Of a stretch of DNA of 64,000 nucleotides, positions 23,401 to 32,997 are shown in pieces. Source of the DNA: Whalleya microplaca (taxonomy: Eukaryota > Ascomycota > Sordariomycetes > Xylariales > Xylariaceae); assembly GCA_022497155.1 (NCBI GenBank), contig MU385766.1, positions 124,001-188,000 of the forward strand, written 5' to 3'. The first letter of the stretch is position 1; each line of letters starts with the position of its first letter. The notes beneath the pieces were generated by a model that saw only the letters and a program-made list of their open reading frames with translations, had not been told where the DNA came from and did not search any database. Both the position numbers and the translations under genes were made by a program.

Positions 23401-26245
23401 CGAGGATACGCATGGTGGTGTGGGCGTGGAAATGGCTGTACGGATGCGGCTTGAGATGCTCAAAAAGTGCATTCATTAGCTCATCGATTACTGGTGCCAT
23501 GATTGGGTCCAAATAATCAGCAGTCAGGTTGTCCACGCAGAGCTCCAGCGTCCGCAGGCCCTGTCCCACGAGGTCGGTACCAGCTCTGAGTGCGACCACC
23601 AGGGGTCTCATCAAGAAACTCAGATGAGGAAGCAGATTACTAAGCCGCGCTGGCACTGTCAGGCATAGTTCGACATACAAGTCGCGTTCCGCTGGCTTGC
23701 GGGCTGCCATCAGTAGATTATTGAGCACATCAAGCAGCATCTCTAGCAAAGGCAAGATCTGCTTGTAAAGATGCTCGAACTTTCCGCCCCCTATACTCCG
23801 AAACAATGATCGGAGCAGCAGGAAATAATTCATAGGTTCCTCTGCCTTGGTAGATAGATCGATTGACTTGGTGACAATGTCTACAACGTGTGGAAGTAGA
23901 ACCTGCTCGTTTTGGGTGGCGAATAGAGTGACAGCCATGAACGCAAGCTTGAAGAGACGGAGGAGAATCGAGGACTTCTTCACATCAGCTGAGCCTACAT
24001 CATCGATTCGCTCCATAAGAAACTTGAGAAGCATGCCACAAAAACTCGGTGATGTTGCTTCGCTGGCTAAGAAGAATTGTGGGATATGTAGGAGAGCTGT
24101 ATGCTCGAAGATCATTTCGTAAAGGCGAGGTATTTCCTGTTGAAAGACTTCATGGAATGTGGCCGGGTCAATGCAATGAAAGACTGTGGCGAAGGTCTCA
24201 AGCAGCTCCTTTTCTTCCTTGCTACTCGACACCATGTAAAAGTTAGCCATATACTCTACTGGCGACGCGTACTGGGATTCGGCGGCCGGTTTCTCTATCT
24301 CATAGTAGCGGAAGACATAAGCGCCCTCTCGAAACAGCTTGATGATGACCTTGACTTCCTCAGCTGAGAAGCCGTAGGACACATCTTGCCAGTGCTGGGG
24401 TGCATTTTTGGGGTCAATCTGCAGAGCGGCATTGCACGTTCTTAGCTGATAAAAGGTGTTCTTTAAACCATTCATCAGGTTCTTGAACAGAAATTTGTTA
24501 TCGGCAACCGGATCAGCACCTCGGTCGCGAGGGTTCGAGGTTTTTATGGGCATTGCTGTGAAGATGTCTGTCTCGTCCCACTCGGGGCAATGCTCTTTAT
24601 CCGCAAGGTACGTGTCACCGATCTGATTAGCCGCCTGGTGCTCGTAGAGCTTCGAGAGTTTGACGGCATTGGGATACTGTCTATTCATTGCTGCGAACTT
24701 ATCGCCGATTGCGTTGAGAATCATGAGGAGATAATGTCGGGCATCGACCTTGTTCTGCATTTTGGCAATGCATTCCGCCATATTCAACAATAGTTTGGCA
24801 CTCATGGTCTGAAAACTCGTGCCCGGGAAGATGTCCTGTAAGTTCTTCGTGTAGACTTCGACCGTCTTTCGAATCTGCTCTGGGGATAGCGACTCACGGA
24901 CATGGTGTATTAAATCAGCCAGCATACTGTACGCCAATGGCCTCATGGTATCGTAGACTGTAAGCCCTTCTCCGATCAGTGTCTTTTCTTCCAAAAGCTC
25001 ATCAATCTTCGGCAGAAAGATTCTCCTGAAATTGAAGTTGATGATATGGCGAATCGCAACCAGCAACTCCTTCCGTGCCGCAGATTTCTCTCTCGGGCAA
25101 TCCTTGAGCAGTCTCACGACAATCTCTGGCAGAGTTGGCAAGAAATCCGCTAGCTGGCTAGAGTACTGCCGAAGGAGATATGCCAAGAAGCTCATAGTTT
25201 TCACTTGAGCTGTGATGAACTCCCCGAACGCTGCACGATTTTTTATGTTCGGGCTCACACCAGAGAACACGGTCCCCTTGGTTTTCGCATCAGCGTGCGC
25301 CTGTTCCTGAGCTTTCGCCTGCAGGCACAGTACAGACTTAATGAGAGGTACGAATGCCCTGACGTTCTGCTGGATGATGTTGCGGTATGTCTGAAAAACG
25401 GAGACGACGATGATTGGACACTCGGACAAAACCTTAAATGACTGCATTCCTTTCAACAGTGGTCTACTCTGTTGCTGAAGATCCTGGCCTAGATCTGTAA
25501 CGGACGCGACTGGCGAGCCTGGTCGTGGAGATTGGAAGTTCGTTTGCGTGCTTCCAGGCGTGGACGGCGGGCCGGATGGATTTGTCGAAAGCGTTGTGCT
25601 ATCGAGCTGCTCTCGCACTACCTTCTCCATCTGCTCAAAGAGCTCCTGAATTAGATTCAAGAAGGGCTGGACTTTGCCATGGAGAACCTTCGGCTGATGC
25701 CTCATGATGTCCGATATAATTTTGACACATAGTGTCGCGTTCTCCTCATTATCATTCCGCACCAGGGTCATCAGAAGATCGACCACCTCTTCGGCATACG
25801 GTTCGAAAGGTTCGGGGGAGGTTTGGATTTGGTGTGTGGGCAGCCGGTGAAGGATCTCGAGAACGCAATTCCGGAGTTTCTGGTTCTAGAATTAGCTGCG
25901 ATTACAATACAAGAGGTTGAGGGCCCTTACCTGCTCCGGAGATGTGCTTTGGAATAAGCATGGCCCTCTGAGAATATTTATGAATATTGGCATCACCCGC
26001 TTGAGGAAGACGGCATAGCCTGGGCCATTGGTGTAGTGGTCGAGGCTGTCCCGCAGCGCGGTAGCTGCCTCAAGCTTCGCCTTAGGCTCTGCGCAGAAGT
26101 TATATCAGCATGAGATCTAACACCTCAAGGCGCTTGGTTATAGCGCCCTGAGCGACTGAGCGAAAGCTGCAATTATGTTCAGGTACCTACCGGTGTCTTG
26201 GACCGATAGCCTTCTGGCAACATCTTCAAGTGCTCCGGCCGACAT
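14462..26245 (-). CDS. TRA1: Tra1, PIKK-family pseudokinase subunit of SAGA and NuA4
   Basis: Very large scaffold that binds activators and recruits the SAGA and NuA4 acetyltransferases. Exons on the minus strand: 26191-26245, 25931-26088, then 25885 down to 14462 with one internal 54-nt intron (15149-15202), giving about 3,860 aa, close to fungal Tra1. The start [17 protein letters not shown] opens long HEAT repeats that fill roughly residues 1-2600. A FAT domain follows at about 2650-3130, then a Ser/Thr/Pro/Gln-rich linker (genome 16100-16400), a PI3K-like domain at about 3510-3780 and a FATC end reading LWMPYL. The kinase-like domain lacks recognisable catalytic-loop Asp and DFG motifs, as expected for this pseudokinase. 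The 54-nt intron is in frame and free of stops, with GTAAGT, CTAAC and ACAG signals, so an unspliced form would add 18 residues. Confidence 0.97.
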
Positions 26246-27187
26246 GGCTGCGCCCGCTGCCCGTGCGCAGTACGTCCCTCGTAAATGAATTGACTTTCAT
26301 CAATTCGGTGCTTAGCAGCTGTATTCGCAACCTCGTCGAGGGTATACGGTGTGGAGATAGGACGCGGCGTCGAATATCGCGATAGCCTGGTGTAACAGAT
26401 CGCTACTGAGGGTGAGGACAGTGAAGCGGAAAATACTTAAGGTAAGCAGTAACTAAACTGTAATTTAGATCTAGTCGCCTTTTGAGAATTGAAAGAGCCT
26501 TAAGCTGCGGGGTATCATGAATGAACAAGTCCAGGATGCGCCAGTCAAGGAAAAAGTGCAAAAAAGGCGGCCGTCACTGCTGCGGTTCAGTTACTGCGCG
26601 CATGTGTAATTGGAGAAGAGCTCAAAAACTGCCCGCGACGAGAAACTACGAAGTGCATCCCGTCTGGAGGTAGGTGGGCGCGACAGTTGACAGCTTGTAC
26701 AGGTACAACGCTAGGCATAAATGTTTTTCCGGAAATCGGGGGCTGTGATTGGCTTAAGTGCAGACATTAGACCCCCCATTGTCGCCCATTTCGAGGCGTC
26801 AAGACAGGTTTCAACCAATGATGTAGGAGCTGGCCTTATCGATAATATTTTTAAGGTAGTGAGACCCTGGCAGCACTGATTACACATGCAAGGATCCTAC
26901 CTAGCGTACCTGCCTAGGGACTATGCGTAGGTAGCAGGCACCTCGAGCTCTTACCTAACCATTATAGAACGGATGTAGGTAAACTATGTACCTAGGTAGC
27001 GCCAGCCCACCTGCCCACATACAATGGTTGTGGAGAAGATAGACAGTCTACCTGAACATAGATAAGCACCGAACGGTTGGGTATAGTATGCCTAATTATG
27101 TGGTAGGAAATGCCCCAGTACATACGATCTCGGCCCTTGATAGAAACATAATAAATAGGTGCAGAAACGACTTGTCAGAGGCACATA
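26246..27187. promoter_or_regulatory. Divergent TRA1/GGCT-like upstream region
   Basis: No gene is seen. The 942 bases separate two divergent genes. At 26897-26997 there is a dense cluster of CCTACCTA, TAGGTA and ACCTAGGTAG motifs. Individual promoter elements cannot be assigned. Confidence 0.4.
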
Positions 27188-28036
27188 ATGGCAGATCCTC
27201 AAAAGACCTCACCAGAGCGCACCCATGCAGCATTCTTCTATGGTTCGTGGCCAAAAGTTATACTTGTTGATTTGTGGGCTATTGCTGATCATCACCAGGC
27301 ACACTGGTAGGGACACTCCCTCAACCAGGAAGACATGGCTTGAGATAGCTAATACACTATTCGTTAGATGGCTGCCGAGGTATTCTTCACAGTGTGCTAT
27401 AGATTCTCTAAGGAGAACGTAGCATTACTGAAGAGTCTTCACAATTTCCAGCCCGCGATACTTCATGGATTCTGTCGACGGTCAGTAGTTCGCGACTGGA
27501 ACTTCTCTTAAAGCTCATACACTGTCTTGTCAGCTTGTAATTTTGCAGTTCTTGAAGCCAACTTTACCAGGCTTCGAGTCCCGGTTATTGACAAAGCTTA
27601 TAGTCACGTTAAAGACGCGGATTATCCAGGCATTACACCGGATAGCGACCACGAAGTCAGAGGAATGTATGTGACAGGCTTGACGGATGCCAACCTGTAT
27701 CATCTTGACAACTTCGAAGGAGACGAATACGACCGTGTGAAGGTCAAAGTCCATCTGCTGGCAAAAGTCGGAGACAATCAAGGACGAGGTAATGTGGAGG
27801 GCGAGGAGGTTGAGTGCGAAGTCTATGTCTTCAAAGATCCTACTCGACTAGAGGACCATGAGTGGGATTTTGAGGAGTTCCGGTCACAGAAAATGAAGAG
27901 ATGGACTCGCGACGATTACGGCTTCGAAGACAGTGATCATTTTGCCCCCCAACGTGTAGACGGCGACGAAAAGCGAGCAGCAGTTTGTGAGGATACCCTG
28001 TTCCAGTCTAGCCGAATATTCATTACACTTAACTAA
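27188..28036 (+). CDS. Gamma-glutamylcyclotransferase-like (AIG2/GGCT fold) protein
   Basis: Member of the GGCT-like/AIG2-like family, small proteins related to gamma-glutamylcyclotransferase. Four exons: 27188-27242, 27299-27306, 27368-27480 and 27604-28036, giving 202 aa. The family's substrate loop FFYGTL (residues 16-21) is rebuilt only if an 8-nt microexon (GCACACTG) is used. It is followed by MAAEVFF, LHGFCRR, DADYPGITPD and GMYVTGLTDANLYHLDNFEGDEYDR. The Glu of FEGDEY corresponds to the conserved acidic residue of the family. The first intron has an unusual GTTCGT donor. The C-terminal 20 residues after GFEDSD are not conserved in my memory of the family and could change if another intron exists. 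Natural substrate unknown. Confidence 0.85.
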
Positions 28037-29235
28037 TTTCGAATAGGATATAACATGAGACAGAAGTCGTACTGCTGTTGGGCTCCATGGAAACAGCAAT
28101 GCGGCGGCGTTTATCAGATATATTGCTAGTATTTCAGATTAGATGTCGCCATAGACTCGCAACGTTACAAATGTGTTCTCTTCGTGCCTCCAATGAATAG
28201 GATCATTATGAAAGGAAGAAGGGAACCGTTGAAAACATGCCTAGTAATTTAATCATGCGTAGCGTAGAAGTCTCGAAATAGACCCTTCAGAAGAAGACAT
28301 CGGAAGATATATATGTCAGCCTTACGGCACGTGGTGTTTCATTTTGTTTCTAGTATATAAGACCTCAGCTTGGGGCGCAAACGTAAGATCAATCGAATCC
28401 CGCAGCAGACGTAATGCGGAGATCTGGTGAGGCCGGGCTGGCCTTAGAGCCTGGTCAATGAAGCTCCATAGCACGTTCCAGACGTTCATTTACACATAGA
28501 GCAATATACTTGGAACCAACAACAAGGCTCAGAAGAATCCTCATTGTCACCAAAGTTCATGCATATCATTTGATAGTGAGCTGGGCCGCATTGGTCATGG
28601 CAAGTATGAAACGAAGCCACCTTCCTAAGGTATGGTCCCTCAAGATGCGGCGACCCGGGAGGACTGTTAAGACGAAGGAACGTAAATATAGAAGTTAAGA
28701 TACTCATTCAAGAATTTACATAGATGCACCCGACGTGCCGCTTGCTGTAAACATTATCGCCATGTTGCTTATTCCGTGGAGTTTACATACACATATAATA
28801 ATAAGCCGAGGTATGTATTAAACAGAGAAAGACCTTCCTTCTACGAAGATTCCCTTGCTGGTTTCCATAGTTCCTTAGTGAAAACGTGGGAGGCCCGTTT
28901 GAGACATTCCGATCGTTCCCAACTCTTCCATATGTAAGAAATGACATCGTGATAACCATCATCGTGATTATGAAGCTATGTATAGAAACGTTGTATAATA
29001 ATAAGGGTTGCCTTCAGAAATAGTTTTCATGCTCGTATCTTGAAGATACAATGTAGTACAGAAGTACCCACCTACTGCACGGAAGCCGGATATCTCCTCT
29101 AATTCGGAAGGATTCCATAAATGGCACGATAGATCTTGCTTTTTTATGGTTAAGGGATCTCCAGGAAAACCCACGACCCCTTGCTCTTTAAACAGGAAGA
29201 GGGACAGTCGATCATCGAGAATAGTCAAAGACTCA
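28037..29235. other. Intergenic, no clear gene
   Basis: About 1.2 kb between the GGCT-like gene and the transposon. Short frames on both strands match nothing. The final bases are the left flank of the Harbinger insertion, including the left TCA of its target duplication at 29233-29235. Confidence 0.5.
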
Positions 29236-29268
29236 GGCCGTGTTTACCAGCTTGACTGCCGCCACTGG
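29236..29268 (+). repeat. Left terminal inverted repeat
   Basis: Starts GGCCGTGTTTACCA and ends CTGCCGCCACTGG. These two blocks are perfect matches to the right end in inverse orientation; the spacer between them differs in length and sequence (6 bases here, 11 on the right). Confidence 0.9.
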
Positions 29269-29339
29269 CTTCGACCAAAAATGTATCTTTTTGCCACCAC
29301 AGGAGGGTCTCTCCACTGAACCTTACCTCTTTTGGGTGT

Positions 29340-29540
29340 GATTTATAGCTGTATAACAGCTATAAGTCGTGCACAACTCCCGTAGCGGCGGCAGCCAGCT
29401 TTATAAAAAACGGGGTTATATACCCCCTGTTTTTTAGGCAACTTTACCTAAAAAGGCAGGTAGTTTAGCCGCCGCAGTTATTATAGCGGCTATTAAATTT
29501 AACAGCAGCCGTAAAATAAAGCTGCCGCTATAGCCACATA
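29340..29540. repeat. Subterminal hairpins and GCGGC repeats of the transposon
   Basis: Between the left end and the transposase start there are repeated GCGGC/GCCGC motifs (about 29385, 29470, 29490, 29525). A strong imperfect hairpin is formed by AAAAAACGGGG at 29405-29415 and CCCCCTGTTTTTT at 29423-29435. Subterminal motifs of this kind may bind transposase; that is inference. Confidence 0.55.
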
Positions 29541-29653
29541 TCGTTACTAAAAAAGGTTAGTTTTTTACTAGATATTTTTAGGCAATCCCGCTAATTAAAG
29601 TTATCGTTAGTTACTTTAAAATAGATAATAATTGCGCTCGATAGTTAATAATA

Positions 29654-30847
29654 ATGGTATTTGTAAAAGTAGCAGCATTTGCGGTTATTAATGCTAAGAA
29701 AAACGAGGATAATCCTATTAATTTTACTCGTTTCGGAGTAAATTTCGATTTTTTAAACGGCGAAAATTTTGTTAATTATTTTATATTTAACGTTACGGAT
29801 AAATTATTTAAAAATACGTTTAAAATGACTAAATTAACGCTATTATCTTTTAAATAGCGGCTTAAAATAATTACTTATTTAGCTATTAGTTAGAATATTT
29901 CGGTACGTTAAAAATTAATAATATTTTTATGGGTATATATTTTTAACAAGCTATAAAAAAATGTTAGGCTATTATAAAATTACTCCATAAAAGTAATTAG
30001 TTTTATTATATATAAGGTCCTTTAAGTTTATCAGGTATTATTCGAGGATTTCGTTTGTTTAAGAGAGGTAGATAGCGAGCTACCTGACAAGGTAGCTGCT
30101 AATTTTAAAAAATGGCCGTATTTTAAGGATTATATAGGCGCTATCGATAGCACTTTTGTAAATGCTTTCGTCCCTAAAGCTGACGTAAGGGTATAAAAGT
30201 CTCGGAAAAACGAAACGGCTTAAAATATACTAGCAGTTATAAATTTCGATAGAACGTTTACATATATATTTGCCGGCTATAAAGGTTTTATATATAATAA
30301 TAAAGTAATAAGGCTAGCTAAAAACGAAAGTTTTGTTATACCTATAGGAAAATATATTTTAGCTAATACTACTTATAGCTAAAGAAAAGGGATATTAGTT
30401 TTATATAAGAGGATAAAATATTACTTAAAAAAATAAAGGGCTATAGATAAACGGCTATAGAATTATTATAAATTGTTTAATTTTCGGTATAACTTATTAA
30501 AAGTAACGGTTAAAAGGGTATTCGGAACGTTAAAAAAAAAATGGAAGATTATTAGAAGTAGCGCGCTTAAATATTTAATTACTGATTAGATTTTTTTCGT
30601 ATACGCTTTAACAGCGATCTATAACTTTATAGCGCTAATAAAGTCTATATTCGATAAAGTTAAAAATAAGGATATTATAATATTTATAACCGAATATAGC
30701 GTGCCGGTATAGCAAAAAAGCGCTAATAAAAAACTCTTTAATTTGCCTATAAACGAGACAACTTTAAATAATTATAATTAGTTAAAAAAGGCTATTATAA
30801 GAGAAATATAGCAGGATTATTATATTTACTTAGGGCAGGAACCGTAA
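29654..30847 (+). pseudogene. Harbinger (DDE_Tnp_4) transposase remnant
   Basis: A single reading frame of 398 codons from the ATG at 29654 to TAA at 30845 keeps transposase similarity with no frameshift, but is interrupted by many TAA/TAG codons. Readable blocks include FKDYIGAIDST (first catalytic Asp, codon 30146-30148), NILAVINFDRTFTYIFAGYKG, YILANTTYS, LFNFRYNLLK and RVFGTLKKKWKI. At the second catalytic position the codon 30296-30298 is AAT (Asn), where Asp is expected, and at the third, 30512-30514, it is AAA (Lys), where Glu is expected. Both are G-to-A changes, as RIP on the opposite strand would make. The stops sit where Gln (CAA/CAG) or Trp would be expected. The gene is dead as it stands. 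Confidence 0.88.
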
Positions 30848-30935
30848 TAATTTAAAAGGCGCGCTAATTAATCGAAATTATTAAAAAAACGGCGTTATTA
30901 AAGGTGTTGCTAAAGAGGTACTATTAAAAGGAAAA

Positions 30936-30970
30936 AGATTAATTGCAGCTGTTTTTTACTGTTAAAAAGG
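30936..30970 (-). repeat. Inverted partial copy of the 38-bp repeat
   Basis: The stretch containing ATTGCAGCTGTTTTTTACTG is the reverse complement of the core of the second 38-bp unit at 31283-31320. The two lie on either side of the region where the convergent transposon genes meet. Confidence 0.65.
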
Positions 30971-31110
30971 TTAAAAAGGTATAGTTAAAAAAAACACGTA
31001 ACTTAATTAAGATCAGTTATATATATAAAAAAAAATTAAAATTAAAGGCAGCAATAGATATAACTTAATAGTTATAGTTAAATATATATATTAAAATTAT
31101 AGGAAGCGTT

Positions 31111-31158
31111 TAATTATACTTAGTTTTAGTAAGGAAACCACTAAAACCAAGTATAAAT
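31111..31158. terminator. Hairpin between the convergent transposon genes
   Basis: An imperfect inverted repeat (arms about 20 bases, roughly 17 matching) centred at 31135, of the form TACTTAGTTTTAGT / ACTAAAACCAAGTA. It sits between the 3' ends of the two convergent remnants. A role in 3'-end formation is a guess. Confidence 0.4.
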
Positions 31159-31244
31159 TGTACTTTAAAGGTAGGGTAACTAACATTCGGATTCCCATCT
31201 AATAAAAGAAAAAATTTTTTTTACACCTTTAATTAAACCACACA

Positions 31245-31358
31245 CCTTTAACAGCAAATAATAGCTACAATCGATCTATTTGCCTTTAATAGTAAAAAAC
31301 AGCTGCAATTGATCCATCTGCCTTTAACAGCAAAAAATAGCTACAATTAATCCCTTTC
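31245..31358 (+). repeat. Three tandem 38-bp units in the transposon
   Basis: Units at 31245-31282, 31283-31320 and 31321-31358 each begin CCTTTAAYAG and share the AATAGCTACAAT / ACAGCTGCAATT core. Differences are mostly C/T and A/G transitions, as RIP would produce. They lie just 3' of the minus-strand remnant. Confidence 0.85.
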
Positions 31359-31389
31359 TTTTAATAACACTTCCTTTAGCCACACACAC

Positions 31390-32700
31390 TTAACTACCCT
31401 CCTTTATTAATAAATTACAATAAGCTCGAAATTCCTTCTCGTTATCCTTTATAGCCAATAAAGCCACACAGTTAGGTTCACTATAAATTAGCCGTTTTTT
31501 TAGCCTAATTTTATTAGACACCTTTAAATCTAATCGGCTAATAAACTGAAAAATTTCCCGTACCTTTTTTAGCACTGTCGATTTATTTGTTATAAATTCC
31601 TTTAAGAAATTATTTATCTTATTTAAATGTTCCTTTAATTGCCTCCTTTTTCGAGAGATAATAGGAATTAATAATTCCGCTACTGCTATAAGTAAAACTA
31701 ACAAATTACGTGATACCGGCGTACTAATAAATTAAATCCTTACTTTTAAGTTTAATACTAACCTTTCTGTATTATTATTACTAATATTTTACAGGATCGC
31801 TGCCGTTATAAAAGGTCCTGTTATATTTTAATTAACGCCTCCGACTTTTTTTATATTTTCGATCCCATTTTTAGGCCGGCGCCGGAACGTTAAAATAATA
31901 TTACGCTAAGTGGCACGCAGCTCGTAAGCAGCCTTTCCGGTAGCTATATTAAAACCGAAATAATTAATATATTTCCTTTAAAATGAAAGCCCGTTATTTT
32001 TTAACTATTTATAGTTTGGATTCTTACGTTTTTACCGTTTTTAATACTAACAAGTTATATCGAAAGTTTTTATGTAATTATTAAACTTTTTTTCGTTCCC
32101 GGTTACCGGCACGTTTAAAAGGGTATTAAATTACTTGAATTTTTGTCTCTCGAAATTATATTTAGTATTAAACGCTATATTAGTAATTTTATTTAAAAAG
32201 ACAAAAAAACTATAGTCACGGAAACAAAGTCTTATCTACCTTTATAATAAAAGACGGCTTTCTCGATAATCGAGCATCTCGTCGTTTAAAATATTAAAAT
32301 AATAAGCTTCCGTAAGTAATATAATAAAAGTATCGGTAAATTTATTCGGCTATATTATACTGCGTGATTTATAATGTAATAAAAGCTTAGGGAAATTGTT
32401 AATAACATTAATTATTATAGGATTATATGGAATCAGTTTTATAATACCTTTAGTTAGTCGCCGATTAGCAGCTATAACGGCAGCATTTGCCCTTACTATT
32501 AAGCTGCTTGTGACACCTCGACAAAAAAATAAAGATAATTAAGTATTATTATCTTAAAGCTATAAACCCTCGTTTTTAGCAGCAGCAGTAAGATCGTCCT
32601 GCTTTTCCTTAAGTTTAGCTGCTAAAAAGTCATTATTAATTCCCTGACTTTCAGGAAATTGTGATTTAATAGCTTGACTGCTTTCAGTAGGCTAAAAGGA
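31390..32700 (-). pseudogene. Second coding remnant of the Harbinger element, unknown product
   Basis: One minus-strand frame stays readable over about 437 codons from 32700 to the stop at 31390-31392 without a frameshift; its interruptions, about 20, are all TAA or TAG. The 3' part is open for 105 codons from an alternative start at 31704. The first 40 codons are less damaged (SSQAIKSQFPESQG, NDFLAAKLKEKQDDLTAAAK) and look Gln/Lys/Glu-rich and helical. Later parts are rich in Asn, Ile, Lys and Leu, which may partly reflect the mutation bias. Harbinger elements usually carry a Myb/SANT-like partner gene, and this frame is in the right place and orientation for it, but I do not see the Trp-spaced SANT pattern. 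The product is therefore left unnamed. Confidence 0.6.
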
Positions 32701-32959
32701 AAGGTCTTAAATTAACAATATCGTTAATTGCTTACAAAAGGTTTCGAAACATAATATAACGCAAAACAACGTAAAATAACGTAAGAAAGTAATAATAAAC
32801 ACTTAAATTTAATAATAAGCAGCAATTCAAGGTAATCTAAAAAAGCAGCGGTAAGCCGATAGTCACAACGGTGGCAGTGCCTAAGAAGGTCCACAATACA
32901 TCTCGGTAGATACCTAATCAGCAATGCAATTTATATAGGCCGATTTATATATGTGGAGC

Positions 32960-32997
32960 CCAGTGGCGGCAGGAATCAGATTTTGGTAAACACGGCC
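32960..32997 (-). repeat. Right terminal inverted repeat
   Basis: Read on the minus strand it starts GGCCGTGTTTACCA and ends CTGCCGCCACTGG, matching the left end in 14-bp and 13-bp perfect blocks. Confidence 0.9.

Larger units (their letters stand above)
29236..32997. mobile_element. PIF/Harbinger DNA transposon, RIP-degraded
   Basis: A 3,762-bp element bounded by imperfect terminal inverted repeats that start GGCCGTGTTTACCA on both ends. A 3-bp direct duplication, TCA, flanks it (29233-29235 and 32998-33000); a 3-bp duplication is characteristic of PIF/Harbinger. Inside are a transposase remnant on the plus strand and a second, convergent coding remnant on the minus strand. The interior is far richer in A and T than the flanks, with numerous TAA and TAG codons where Gln or Trp codons are expected, which fits RIP. 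Both ends and the duplication are intact, so the insertion is complete but should be inactive. Confidence 0.9.
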
